The notes below the pieces were generated by a model that saw only the letters and a program-made list of their open reading frames with translations, ran no database searches and had not been told where the DNA came from. A program made the position numbers and the translations under genes. From positions 3,162,001 through 3,226,000 of the forward strand of contig JANCIK010000002.1 of assembly GCA_028532985.1 (NCBI GenBank): 64,000 nt of DNA, written 5' to 3'. Below, one piece after another: positions 32,368 to 51,711 of the stretch (the stretch's first letter is position 1; each line of letters begins with the position of its first letter). This DNA comes from Stropharia rugosoannulata (Eukaryota; Basidiomycota; Agaricomycetes; Agaricales; Strophariaceae).

Positions 32368-35300
32368 ATGAGTGAGATGCCAGACTTTGCCACTGGAATA
32401 CTCGGAATTTTTTCCTTGTTGGCAATCTACTTCTCCTACTTGGCTACTTCGGGTATATCTGAAGACCTTTCGCCTCAAGGATGTCGAATGTCATATATGT
32501 CACCGTCATACATACTGCAGGCCGATTTCAATAAAAGCTGGTCTTCATTGAGTAGTAGGTATTCCCTATGGCTGTATCGCGAAGTCGACTGGGACGCACT
32601 GCAGGTTGGTACCTATGAGTTGCTGCTGAGCTGGAGCATGACATCTAACGGATTTTTAGGATGGGCGACGCCAGGATAGTCTTCCTGTCCTCTTCATTCC
32701 AGGTAATGCGGGGTCGTCCCATCAAGTCCGGTCTATAGCGTCGTCCGCGACACGACAGTATTTCTCGTCACCACATGTGGTTTCTCCGGAATATCGATCG
32801 AGTGCTGTGAAGCCTTTGGATTTCTACGCCGGTACGTAACAGATTTGCCCGACGCCATTTTTCTAACGTTCGCTGCAGTCGAATTCAATGAGGATCTTTC
32901 CGCCTTCCATAGCTCAACACTTCACTCCCAGATATCGTATTCTGCGCAGGCTATATCCTACATCCTTTCTTTATATCCGCCAAATACGCAAATTCTCTTA
33001 CTGGGACATTCCATGGGAGGAGTCGTAGCCACGTCGTTGCTTCCCTCTGGCAATGTATCTGCTGTCATTACCATGTCGACTCCGCATACTTTACCACCGG
33101 CTAGATTCGATTATCGACTAGACAAACTGTATGACAAACTGCAAATTTTACTGGAAAGTGACCCTACACCCATTATATCTATCTGTGGAGGAGCTATGGA
33201 TCTGATGATACCCTCGGAGTCGTGCATACTCCCCAAGACAGCAACGAATGTAACGCGGAAAACAGTTTTTACATCTTCTCTGGAAGGGGCCTGGACTGGT
33301 GTGGGCCATAGAGAAATGGTTTGGTGTCATCAAGTGCGGTGGAGGGTAGCCCGTGCGGCTCTGGAACTTGGTGCGGCTAAAACTCTGGAGTGGCGGGAGA
33401 AAATACTGTCTAGGTGGCTCCGAGATGGCAGTTCACTCCCGCCATTCCTTGGCGAAGATAAAGGATTTATTACCGGAGATGTCGAAGTACTTGATTCTGG
33501 AACGACTCTTAGGTTGAAACAGCCTCTCGTGTCCAAGCGATATCTTTTACCAGTTCAAAGATCGTCCAGCCCAGAAAGCCGCCAGAAAATCACAGTTCTG
33601 GTCTCGCAAGGATCTATTGCCTCTGTTTCCCCCCAAAACAAGGCCCCTTTACATATCTCTATCTTCTTATGTAACGGACAAGCGTCCTCGGATTGCGTGC
33701 CTTTGCAGCCTGACATCCTCAAGCTCATACCCAACCCGGTTCCTGGCAAACTTTTCCCTGTACCCCAAGAAGGAGCCGACGAATCTGAAGGAGCTGTTTT
33801 CTACGAAGCTGTAATCCCGAATGTCAAGACAGAGCATTGGGTTGGTATTGAAGTGGAAGGTGCAGCTCGTCAAGGCTGGGTATTGGCAGAGGTGACCCAG
33901 CAGAGGGAGATTAGAGTTACGGAAATCAGCACTCTTGGTACGTCTGTTATTTTCTGTCTCAGCGAACCACTATCAAAATAGACCAATCAGGCATAGCATT
34001 GTCGTCTACGACCGTTTCAATGCCTATGGATGTTGGACTAAGTACTCCATTCACGTTTCCGAACTTGATATCAAATGCTCTTATTGTGTATCGTCTGTCT
34101 GCACTCTACCGCGAAATGTCCGCCTGTTCAGGTAAGACCGTTAATTGAATTATTTGTGTGCTCAGTCATATAATTCGCTCACTATAGGCCTGCTACTACC
34201 CCCTCTACTGATGCATACATCGCACGTTTCGGAGACCCACTACTTTTCATTAGCCAACGGACGCGATCGCCCTATTTTGCTACACACTCACTTGTCTGCC
34301 CCTTTCATTGACCATAACCGACATTTTCCTTCTTATTCGAACTTCACAATTCTATCTTCAGGAGAAGCGGAGTGTCAGAGTGATTTTATGGGCTTTACTA
34401 TTACAGTGGATTGGTCTACCACTATTGGGAGATGGGCTTCTCGGTACTTGCATACGTTGGTCAGCTGGGCAGCCGGAGTTGCCTCACTCGTTGTATATTT
34501 TGGTCTGGCAGAAGCGGATACTAACGGTGAGTTTCATTATTTAGGTAACACACTTGAGCGGCTGACGATTTAAATTCTCAGCCACTTTCCCTAGCGTTAC
34601 CCAGTCGTTGCGTATCTGTCATCGCCATTTGATTCGATATCTTCTTCCTGCATCATTGCTTGTGTCTCTGCTCCCTATCCGGGAATGGGCTTACACGGGA
34701 AACAAGGGTATTCTTATACTTGCCCCAATTGCACCTCTTATCCTATTAGTGGCGACCGGGCTCGTGCATGTGCTGTGGTGGCTCTTGCTCCTTATTTTGC
34801 CCATTGTTGGGAGAATAAATGTCTTTGTGTTCAAGAGGTAAGTCCTCCTTTATGAGACCTGGTACGATTGGTTTTAACGTTGTTGATAGCGGTGTTGACC
34901 ACACAAGTGTACCAAAGGGTACCATTTTCTCTCTCTTAGCCATTTGTCTAGTAATCTTCTTGTTTGTGCCTTGGCAAGTTGCCTACGTCGCATGCTGGCT
35001 CCTGCACTTCCAATCTTGTGCACTGTCGCACCATCGGTTCAGTTCATCCAACCGTGATTTAAGGGTCGAGGCAGTTCCTCTTGTCAGACGACAGGAAGAA
35101 TCTGGACAAAGTAACGTAGACGAGACACAACCGTCTGTCGAGCATAGTCTCAGCGACGCATTCAATGTCAAAAGGGACAACCTTCATCTTAACCTGCACA
35201 TCTTGGTGTTGATGACTTGGTTGTTGCCATTGACTGCCCCGGTCTTGGCTGTATGGGTTCGGACGCTTCTCACAGCGGGTTGCACAACCCCGTTTGATGG

Positions 35301-35622
35301 CGACCACAATTTTCTAGCTGCCCTTCCTTTCCTGGTATTTACTGACTTTTCCTCCTGGACGCCCGACCAGATTCTGGGGAGGAAGACAAAGTAAGTATAG
35401 CTATATACTGAGTGCGCTGTCCGCTCTTGACTTTCTCCTCTTCTCAGACTGGAATCGCGCTTGTCGCTACGCTGGCCCTTCGCGCTTGTTGCTGCCACAG
35501 CGTTTGTTTTCGGGTCGCGGAAGCCGTATCTCGTTCTCGACGTCGCGCGCGTTGCTATGTGGATAGTCGTGATCATCAAGATTGGGCGCCGTTACTGGGG
35601 GGGGCAACCTTGGACTATCTGA
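32368..35622 (+). CDS. BST1: GPI inositol-deacylase (BST1/PGAP1)
   Basis: An ER membrane lipase that removes the acyl chain from the inositol of GPI anchors, needed for ER exit of GPI proteins. It starts at 32368; the first ATG gives MSEMPDFATGILGIFSLLAI with a membrane anchor at about residues 8-27. The lipase part has PVLFIPGNAGSSHQVRSIAS, FYAVEFNEDLSAFHSSTL, and the nucleophile in ILLLGHSMGGVVATSLL, followed by VITMSTPHTLPPARFD and a late His in TGVGHREMVWCHQ. The C-terminal part contains multiple membrane helices. The final exon after the intron near 35395-35447 encodes FALVAATAFVFGSRKPYL and ends WGGQPWTI. About 900 residues with roughly ten introns. No break seen. Confidence 0.93.
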
Positions 35623-35901
35623 ATAAGATTATCAGCGGACAGTGCACTTAGATCTTACAACAAAAACGGTACACCGTATACTAGTACATCTACATATACA
35701 ACTATTTAATTTATCGGCAATAGTAATATTTAATTATGCGGTATCTGGATCTCCTTCGCGTAGTATACTAGAGTATACTGTATGTACTTAGTAAAAATAT
35801 AATACATAGCTATGTAGTAAGGTGGTTACTCGACATTTTTACATATCAGTACGGGGAAGGAGATAAGATACTAAATTCTAATACAGTCGAACCTGTGAAA
35901 A

Positions 35902-35935
35902 GGCATACCCTTCGGTGGACGGCCGAGGGTATGCC
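35902..35935. repeat. Hairpin inside the MITE left end
   Basis: GGCATACCCTTCGG pairs with CCGAGGGTATGCC with one bulge, around a 7-nt loop. Confidence 0.7.
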
Positions 35936-35961
35936 TTACTGCAGGTTATGCCCTTTCTCAG
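35927..35961 (+). repeat. MITE internal direct repeat, copy 1
   Basis: Begins GGTATGCCTTACTGCAGG and continues TTATGCCCTTTCTCAGG. Copy 2 near the right end (36561-36596) differs only at a few bases in the middle. Confidence 0.65.
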
Positions 35962-36471
35962 GTCCGAGAAAAATACTGTAAAAAATCGCCTAAAAATGAT
36001 ACTTTGCATATCTACGATATATACTAGGCTGTTTACATGCTTCCAGTTTTTAAAATACTGGTCCAAAGTGGTATCTCATAGCCCCTCGTTGATCTGTAAG
36101 TGCATCTGCCTGTTAAATGACCCCAGAAGCGACTCCATTTCCCTTGCAAATGGAACATTGACGCTATTCACATGTCGGCGCACTGTAGACACAGCTTGAA
36201 GAACCTCGCGACAAGTTGGGAGTGGGCCGGTTTACGGACTTGTGTCATTGACATCATCTCCGCCGTTGATCTCAATGGTCTCACGTGCACTACTATGGGA
36301 CATAAACTACAAGAAAATTGGCCTAGAATATTCGTTGTCAGCAACAAAAATCACTCAGATATTACAGTTTTTGATAAATTGCGTCTTTTGCGTCATTTAT
36401 GAACACATTTACACAGCATCTGGCCTAACCAAGTGATTACCAGGTCTCAAAATCCACCTCAAGGTATGCAC

Positions 36472-36530
36472 TTTTTGACCCAAAGGGTATGCCTTATTAG
36501 GGTATGCAGGTATGCCCTATGGGTCAAAAA
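36472..36530. repeat. Inverted repeat inside the MITE
   Basis: TTTTTGACCCAAAGGG and CCCTATGGGTCAAAAA form arms around a loop containing further GGTATGC units. Confidence 0.55.
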
Positions 36531-36560
36531 TCTCCGCGAACAGAGTCGGTGGATGACAAA

Positions 36561-36596
36561 AGGTATGCCTTACGACAGGTTATGCCCTTTCTCAGG
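36561..36596 (+). repeat. MITE internal direct repeat, copy 2
   Basis: Begins GGTATGCCTTACGACAGG and continues TTATGCCCTTTCTCAGG, same orientation as copy 1. Confidence 0.65.
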
Positions 36597-36910
36597 TATG
36601 CCCCTTCTCAGGTTCGACTGTACAATACTAACGGGGATGGATAGGGATGGATACTAGTGGCATATAGTACTTACTTTTATTTACTTACTATCTGTTATTA
36701 TATGTAGAAGGCTGCAAAACCGGTGTCAATGAAGCAGCGAACCCATGAGTTGCCAGATTCAGTGAATATAGTTCAAGCTGCGTCACATACATAGCCCCGC
36801 GTGCCGGCGCTGATGGCATGTTGTGCCGATGGCTGGTATTGACCGCGCTGATCCTTTGCTCGTAGCACCCAACTTGTACTTATCTTGCACTAACCCTCAA
36901 CGATATCGAT

Positions 36911-39785
36911 ATGTGGAATAACGACAACCAGCGATCCAGCTATCCAGGAGGACCTCCTGCGTAAGTTACCCCTGCATGCATGCCTCCGAACTTGTGTATA
37001 AACTAATACCACAATCTGAAGCTTCCCCAGCTTCCCTGGCTCGTAAGATCTAATAGCGGTTCAACATCTCGGACTGGATCCTGACTTTTCTTAATGACAT
37101 AAAGAGATGCTGGCGGAGACATGCCTGCCCCGAACAATGGAATTCCGTCACCCCCGCATGGGTACAACCCGTCTTACTCGCCTTCCTATGCTCCACCCCC
37201 AGGACCGCCTTCTGGGTGCGTTCAAAATCGCTGTATATACATACGATTGACCGTCTCGCAGATTTGGTATCCCAGGAGTCAATCCCAGGTGAGTGTAGGT
37301 TTAAATGTTTACTTTGTATACTTATACTCCATCAGCTATAATGCACCACTGGGACCTCCCCCTTCCGGGTAAGCTTGGTTGAATAGTGATGCTTTATTTG
37401 AGTTTATATTGTATCATTGACAAGATACGGAGGCGGGTTCCCGGGTACACCGTCGTGAGTTGCTCTGTATTAGTTTACAGAAAGGGTACTGAATATGTCA
37501 TTCAAAAGCTATGGCGGTTCCCCAGCTCCACCTTCTGGGTGAGTTAATCTATCATCTTCACATGTCCCAACCTGTTATTTTCAATTTCAGTTATGCACCG
37601 CCTCCTGGACCACCGCCCTCAGGGTAATGTTCATTGCAAACCAAAAAAAACACAAGCTAAATAAATGATATAGTTACGCACCTCCTCCGGGCCCACCTCC
37701 TACAAGGTATGATCTATTAATTCTCTCCTTTGAAAGGCTCTAACTTTGTAATTAATTCAAAGAGGTTTCCCAGGACAACAATATCACCAGCAACATAACC
37801 AAGGTGGCTATCCAGGACATCAGTAAGGATTTTTTAATCAAACCTAAACTTGATTGTTAAGCTAAATCACAACAGGAATCAGACATACCAAGCTCCACGT
37901 TAGTGGTTTTTGTATTTTTCTGAATAACTATTCACTGGCATGACGATTTACACAGCCGGACCTCCGCCCCCGCCGCCTCCTCGTCCGCCAACCGAGGTCC
38001 AACATTATGGTCCAACATTCCAGGACAGGAATAATACAAACATGCAACCTTATTTTCAGTATTCGCAATGTACCGGAAAAAAGAAAGCCCTTTGTGTAAA
38101 TTCTCAAATGGCTTTTCTTATCACTGATATCCCTTCTCAACCGCATTTCTCTAGATCGGAATCAATTACTTCGGACAGAGTGGAGAGTTGAGAGGTTGCA
38201 TCAACGATGTAAAAAACATCTCTAGTTTCATTATCAGTGAGTCTCTGCGCCTTTTCAGGGCGTGGTGTAATATATAATATCCGATCGTCTGTCAAGATAA
38301 CTACGGGTATAAATCGGAAGATATTGTAATTCTCACTGATGATGCGACGGACCCCCGACGCATACCCACCAGAGCAAACATGGTGCGCATTACTCCCTTT
38401 ATCTTGAATCTTTATGTTTATTCTTCTAACAGCTCCAAGCTATGGAATGGCTTGTCCGCGGTGCTCAGCCAAATGATTCTTTATTCTTCCATTGTAAGAT
38501 TAAATATCTCGTCACCAACCCATTCTGATGTGTCATTTAGATTCTGGACATGGCGGTCAGACCAAAGATCTCGACGGTGACGAAGGTGATGGTTATGATG
38601 AAGGTGATTTACACTGCCATTTTCCTTTGTATACTGTAGCTGATTATATGGAACAGTCATTTATCCTGTAAATTCTACAGATCATTTTCAGTTCGTGTTT
38701 ACTCACTGGACATAGGTCGACTACGAGGCAGAAGGACATATTGTTGATGACGTACGTAAACAACCAGTATATGTCAATCAATTCGGAATCATATATACTT
38801 GCTGGATTTTTACAGCTCATTCATGCTACCCTAGTAAAGCCCTTGCCAGCCGGCTGCAGATTGACTGCTATTTTCGATGTAAGAGCATGTGTACACCATT
38901 TATTCAATACTCTGATGACGAGTTCTGTGACAGTCCTGCCATTCTGGTTCAGCTATGGGTGAGTCCTGGTGATTAATTTTATTACCACTTCGTGTCTCAA
39001 GATTCTCCTTTTGCAGATTTACCCTACATTGTCTGTACATTTCATTTTTTATTGCATGGTACAGACCCTCACTTTGGATGATTATAGTATTCCACGGAAG
39101 GCAAGATTAAAGAGCCAAACCTTGCCGCCGAAGCGGGTCAAGGTCTCTTGTCCGCTGTGTCTTCTTATGCTCGTGGAGATATGGGTGGTATGTTCAAGTC
39201 TGCCATGGGCATAGTCAAAACAGCCACGGGAAGCAACCAGAAGGCGGATAAAATTACAAAGGCGACGAGAACTAGCCCAGCTGACGTTGTACGTCCAGCT
39301 TCAGTCATACATCGGGTATAAGACCCATATTACTTTGCAGATATCTTGGAGCGGTTGCAAAGATTCTCAGACTAGCGCGGACACACAAGAGGCCGGACAG
39401 GCTACTGGAGCTATGAGTTATGTAAGTAAATTCTTTACCGTTATTGCAAAACGACGCTCATATAAGTAATATAGGCATTCATTGAGGCACTCGGTGCGTC
39501 TCATCAGGGTTCCTACTAAAGTTTTTATTGAAATATCCTTCTCAGGTTCCAATAAACAACAAAGCTATAAACAACTTCTTGTAGCTATTAGAGATATCTT
39601 GAAATCGAAATATAGTCAGAAGCCTCAAGTGAGTATCTACTTATCGAGCAATAGTATCTTTGTTTACGAGTTCTATATCATCGTAGCTGTCAAGCTCACA
39701 CGAAATGGTACTTTTCTTCTCTCCTCACGTATTACCAACTCATTTGATTCTATTGCAGGACACAAACATTATGTTTATTTGCTAA
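36911..39785 (+). CDS. Type I metacaspase with proline-rich prodomain
   Basis: A Ca2+-dependent Arg/Lys-specific cysteine peptidase (C14 family) linked to proteostasis and cell death. It starts at 36911 ([17 protein letters not shown]). About ten small exons encode a Gly/Pro/Tyr-rich prodomain with units such as [11 protein letters not shown]. The catalytic domain starts [17 protein letters not shown], then GCINDVKN. The catalytic His is in [16 protein letters not shown] and the catalytic Cys in TAIFDSCHSGS, after a splice at 38938. The domain ends [14 protein letters not shown] with TAA at 39783, as in fungal Mca1. All introns are short and over 18 can be counted. The MITE sits 290 bp upstream of the start codon. 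No inactivating change is seen. Confidence 0.92.
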
Positions 39786-47245
<7,460 letters not shown>

Positions 47246-48007
47246 TTATTTGTGTCGTTAGCAGTTATGTCGGTTTTGGTTGCCTTTTTGACTCGTTTTG
47301 ATATATATCGTTCCCTCTGTCATGTTTCGTTTCACTCGTTCTTGGTTTATTGCTTTCGCGCAGCGTCTAGTTTATTCTCACTTAAAGACACTTCTATTAT
47401 TATGTCACCCTGGATGCCTCTTCCCTGTCCTTCCTCCCCACCTATCTATGTAGTAAACTTGCGGAACTGTTGTTTTACTAGGTCAATATGATATGCCCAA
47501 CCGCGTTAAATATGTCATGAAATAAAATGCGTGGAATTCAAGACGATGCTATGTAACTCGAAATTCGAATGTATGCATAAAATAAAACAGTCAGATAAAA
47601 AGCACATATATATAAAACGTCCCTCTCGTAACGTCCCTTGCTCATAAAAATAAGGCACCAAAGATAAATGCATGTATGAGAAAAGATAAGAAGCATGTAA
47701 AACTACAGCCGGCAGGCGTGTGTGCTTTAAATAGGCGCTGGGCACGCAGCTTAGCTGGGATAAGGAAGACGTCTGACGCGCGGATATTTTGCGTTCATTC
47801 TATGTAGTAATCATTTTATGCGGTATGCCTATCGCATGCCTGCCTCGCTATGTCGTACAAAATACGCGCGGCAGACAAGCAGAATGGATCTAGGGTGGAG
47901 AGGATGAATGGCAGGCATGGCATACACAATGCCATGTCATACAACAGCACATATACAGCGAAGCATATATCTCTTTGGCGTACATGTAGTACATAGGCGC
48001 GGTACGC
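47246..48007. other. Convergent intergenic region
   Basis: 3' UTRs of the KDM5-like and magnesium transporter genes. No gene or repeat is seen. Confidence 0.6.
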
Positions 48008-50449
48008 TTATTTGCGCACCATGAAGCGGTACGTCGAGTATCCACCGATGACGGCGAACGCGGCGAGCGCTGCAATGATCGAGATGAACCACGCATAGCC
48101 CTGTCGGTCGGTCGGTCCGCACATGGTGAGAACAGAATGAAAAAAGGGACGAGTGCGGCGGCGAGGGAGCAAGCACGGCGTCTGTCAGCGCGTGCGTGAC
48201 GGAGAATAGGAAGAAGGGTGACGTACCGGGATGCCCTGGCCCGGGACATGTACGTTCATGCCCCACAGACCTAGAATAATAATAGATGGCGTCAGAAGGG
48301 CGCTAACTAATTATAGGCGATGTGGGCGCGCGCGACACGCTACGCACCTGTGACAAGGTTCATGGGGATGAGGACGGTACCGAGGGCGGTGAGCTTAGAG
48401 AGCACGTCGTTGATCTGGTTGTTCGCGTCGGTCATTTCGATGGATATCTGCGCCAGGTAGTTGGAGTGCGAGCGCGAGAGGATCTTTTCATAGTGGTTCA
48501 GATTCTGCGTCATCGTGATCAGATGGTCCTGGATATCGGAGAGGTAGAGGCCCTATGCGGGGGTTAGAGTGAGCGAGGTCAAGTGAGCGGGGCACGCACG
48601 ATGTCTGAGGTCGGCGCGACGCGCCAGTTCTCGTTGCAGCGCTTGGCAAGCCCTTTAACGACGTCTGCCTTGTTACCCATGAGGCGCAGGAGGCCCATGA
48701 CCTTCTTTCTGCATGTGCCGATGCGGCGCAACATGTCGCTCTGCTCTGCCTCCTTGAGGATGAGCACCAGCTCGTCGATACTGTCGACCTCGTACTCGAT
48801 GCCCTGGATGAGTGGGCCGAAGGCGTCCGTGATGTCATCGATAAGCGCGTAGGAGATCCAGTCGGAGGTGACGCTGATGTAGTCTTTGAGCTGCTTGATG
48901 CGCCGGCGGACGTTCTGGGGGTGGGGCGTAGGGCGGAAGTGGAAGGAGAGGATGCCTTCGCGAAAGACAATGATGTACATGTTCAGCGGCTCGAGGTGCG
49001 TGGGGCTATATGGGTCCTGGTCGAACGAGCGGAAACAGACGAGGTAGTAGTTGCGGAAGAGCTCGATCTTTTCGCGCGTCTCCTCCATGAGAATATCTTC
49101 TGTTGTAAGCGGGTGGATGGAGAATACCTGTGCGTGCGGTGAGTCAGCGCGCGGGGCGCGGGTCTGGGCGTACGCACCTTGCTGAGCATCTTCATTTCCT
49201 CATCGGTCGGGCTCTGGACGTCGAGCCACCAGGTATTCCCATCGCTGTCATTTGCAGGCGCACCTGGTCCGCCAGGCGGGCCCTTCTCGCCAAGAGAGCG
49301 CCCGTTCAGCACTGCTGTCGAGTTGCCGTTGACGCCGGCAAAGTAGTTGGTGGCCTCTGCACCCAGGTTCTTTGTGGCAGCGAGATTGCCGGACTTGGAG
49401 GGGTCCTGATAGGGGGGCGAAAATACCTTGGCTGATGCGGGCTCTGCCGCGGTCGCTGGTGGGGGGTGGGACATGCCTGCAAACAGCTGCTCGAAGGACT
49501 GGCCCTCTGCGGGGAGCTCGCTGAGGCTGCGCGCATGGATGGTGGCGGAGAGGGCATTGGAGTAGAAGGAAAAGCGGTAGGGGCGGTCGTGGCCGGTGGT
49601 GAGGATACCTGCGGTGGGAGGGATGTGGTCGTAGGAGGGCCCGGGGGGGATGCTGGGGTTCTGGCCGAGGACAAGGCCGAGCCGCGCAGAGAAGGAGGAG
49701 GGCGTGTCGGCGTGTGCGGACTCGAAGAGCGCCATCTTGCCGCCCTTGCGGTGCGAGCGCGGGTGCGCGTTCGATTGGCTGAGCTTCCGGCCGCGCAGGG
49801 GGCGCTGCTGCGCCTCTTCCAGGTCGGGGGGCGAGTGCACCGAGCCCGCGTCCAGCTGGACCGGCAGCGTCGAGCTGGAGGCGACCCCGCTGAGCTCGGG
49901 CTGGTCTGTGGCGGGGTCGACGACGGTCAGCTTGGGCGGGCGGCGGAGGGCGGCGAGGGAGAAGCGGGTGCTGGGGGGCGAGTTGAGGCCGAGGCGGGCC
50001 TTCTCCTCGACGGCGAACTCCTCCATGCGCGCAAAGTCGAACGCCGAGTGCGACGCATTCGCCTGATACGTAGGCAGCCCAAAGTTGGATGCCTGCCCGT
50101 CGTCGTGGTGCAGCGACGGCTCCGAGCGGTTCAGGCGCAGCGACGGCAGCGACACTGCGGGCTCGTCGCCGTAGTGCATGTCGGCCGCGGGGTCCTCGGG
50201 CTGTGGCTCGTCGTCGTCCATGCTCTTGGGGCTCGCAAAGGTGGCTACTGGGGAGGCGTGGAGGGTGTCGCGGCGGGCGAGGGAGAGCTGCATGGCCATG
50301 TCGACGTCCATGGTGCGCTGGCGCTCGCGGACCTGGGGGTCGTGGGGGTCGAACGAGCGGGCCAGCGTCGGGGACATGCGAGGCCGTGCATGCTCGCTGA
50401 GCTCGCTGGGCGACAGGCTCCGGCGAGACGCAGACACTGGTGAGTCCAT
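48008..50449 (-). CDS. ALR/MNR2-type CorA magnesium transporter
   Basis: A CorA-family Mg2+ channel of the fungal ALR/MNR2 subgroup, in the plasma or vacuolar membrane. It starts at the ATG at 50449 (MDSPVSASRRSLSPSELSEH). About 400 residues of disordered Ser/Pro-rich N-terminus precede the cytosolic domain: WWLDVQSPTDEEMKML, FSIHPLTTEDILMEETREKI, NYYLVCFRSFDQD and a long helix ending HYEKILSRSHSNYLAQ. The pore helix carries the invariant GMN motif in LVTGLWGMNVHVPGQG. The second helix is AWFISIIAALAAFAVIGGY and the tail is STYRFMVRK. There are four to five introns. The sequence is GC-rich, which produces a long false frame on the other strand. Confidence 0.95.
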
Positions 50450-50533
50450 CGAGGCAACAGTCAAATCACCAAACCACTTTTGCTTTCTTATCGCCCGTCC
50501 CGTCCTCCGTACCCACGCTCACACCCCCTCCAA

Positions 50534-50617
50534 GCCCCCGTTGTCTAATGGTTATGACGTCAGACTTCTACAACTCACGTGATCTGGAGGTTGCGGGTTC
50601 GAATCCCGCCGGGGGTT
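50534..50617 (+). tRNA. tRNA-Arg(TCT) with 11-nt intron
   Basis: A cloverleaf can be drawn. The acceptor stem is GCCCCCG/CGGGGGT, the anticodon stem TCAGA/TCTGG, and the T arm GCGGG-TTCGAAT-CCCGC (B box GGTTCGAATCC). The loop CTTCTAA gives anticodon TCT at 50567-50569. An intron of 11 nt (50571-50581) lies between positions 37 and 38, the canonical site. It lies 85 bp upstream of the transporter start codon on the opposite strand. A short T run follows at about 50635. Confidence 0.9.
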
Positions 50618-51574
50618 TCCGAGGCTCGAAGTCCCTTTTGCAAGTCCGCGCTGCCGAACATATTCGTTCCTCGAAGTCTGCAATCCGCCTGCATTTTGCC
50701 AGTTGAAGCAGCCGTTACCCGTGCAAGATGTCATGTTCTCTAGAGTCCCGCCTGTCGTTTTTGCGCTGTAACATTACTGGTTCCTAGGACCACCTGCACG
50801 ACCTTTGACTGTCGCAAAGCGTCGGTGGTCAAAACGCGCCCCTTGTCAGAGCTTCGAGGAACTGCGGCATTCAACACCTTTTATACAGTCGACTCCAATC
50901 ACCTTTAGGATGCAAAGCTACGTTTCTCCGGAGTATCCTGTCCCCCACAGTTAAACCTAAATGCCAATATGTCAATCCCCATTTATCACTTTCATCCTGT
51001 AGAGTAATATTTGCCAGCCTTACAAAAGGACCGAACTCTATGTCTGCTGAAAATTGCCAATGTCGGCTCCTGCAGTCCACCTTTCTTTGACTGTTGCATT
51101 TCTGTATTCCTCAAACCGCTTTTAACCCTTTTGCAGGTTATAATTTTTTCCAACCGGCGTTACTGGGATCATTGCACATCATACATTGCCGCCTTATGTT
51201 CACCTTTTCCCCGATATTCTGGGGCTATTACGATCTGTCTGGTGTCATATTCACACACATACACACTGCATTACTTGGAGATGAGTTCATCATCCGGCCT
51301 TCCAACATGACGCTTCAGGGCAGTCATTGTGTTGTACAACCTCTACGAAACTGGCTCGAGCCGCCCTGTCCATGGCGTTGTCAAAATCCGTTTATCTGGG
51401 CAACCCACACATTCCTTATTTTGATAGCCCACGAAATGGACCCATGTGCCCCCAGAAGGGCCTACACTTGGCCTACACATGTACTAATGTACTAACAAGG
51501 ACTACAAGGAAGGTTTTATAGAACTCTCAGGCTGTTGTAGAAGGGACCCTAGATCATTTCATTTGACATTTTCA

Positions 51575-51711
51575 TCACCATCTCGCGGCAAGAATTCTCC
51601 CTAATGCGTCATCGATGAAGCCATTGTCCTCGAGGATCTGCAGCATCTGCCAGTCAGCAGGCCCGTTGCACTTGCCCATGGCGCCGAAGGGGAACTCGAC
51701 GCGCGTCCCAA
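51575..51711 (-). pseudogene. Orphan C-terminal exon, likely gene remnant
   Basis: A 45-codon frame reads IGTRVEFPFGAMGKCNGPAD and continues WQMLQILEDNGFIDDALGR, then ILAARW and a stop. It begins directly after an acceptor-like CCGAGAATAG. Its composition looks like a structured protein and its base content is more GC-rich than its surroundings. No upstream exon in frame was found within several hundred bases. The family is not recognised. Confidence 0.4.

Larger units (their letters stand above)
35884..36620. mobile_element. MITE, Tc1/mariner-like, TA target site
   Basis: The left end reads CAGTCGAACCTGTGAAAAGG and the right end is its imperfect inverted copy (GGTTCGACTG at the tip). The terminal inverted repeats are about 26 bp with three or four mismatches. 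A TA dinucleotide lies immediately outside each end (35882-35883 and 36621-36622), the target-site duplication of Tc1/mariner/pogo elements. The 737-bp interior has no transposase frame, so it is a non-autonomous element. It is filled with copies of GGTATGCC and its complement, which also form the inner part of the terminal repeats. Confidence 0.85.
35623..36910. other. Intergenic region containing a MITE
   Basis: AT-rich sequence between BST1 and the metacaspase gene. The middle is a structured transposable element (listed separately); 290 bp separate that element from the metacaspase start codon. No gene is seen. Confidence 0.6.

Noticed and set aside
38881..38945. Apparent loss of the metacaspase catalytic cysteine (reading FCDSPA)
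   Set aside because: This results from using the acceptor at GACGAG; the later acceptor ending GTGACAG gives the canonical SCHSGS.
49466..50443. A 325-codon open frame on the plus strand
   Set aside because: It lies antisense to the transporter N-terminal exon; the frame is open because the region is GC-rich, and its Arg/Gly/Ala-biased product has no domain.
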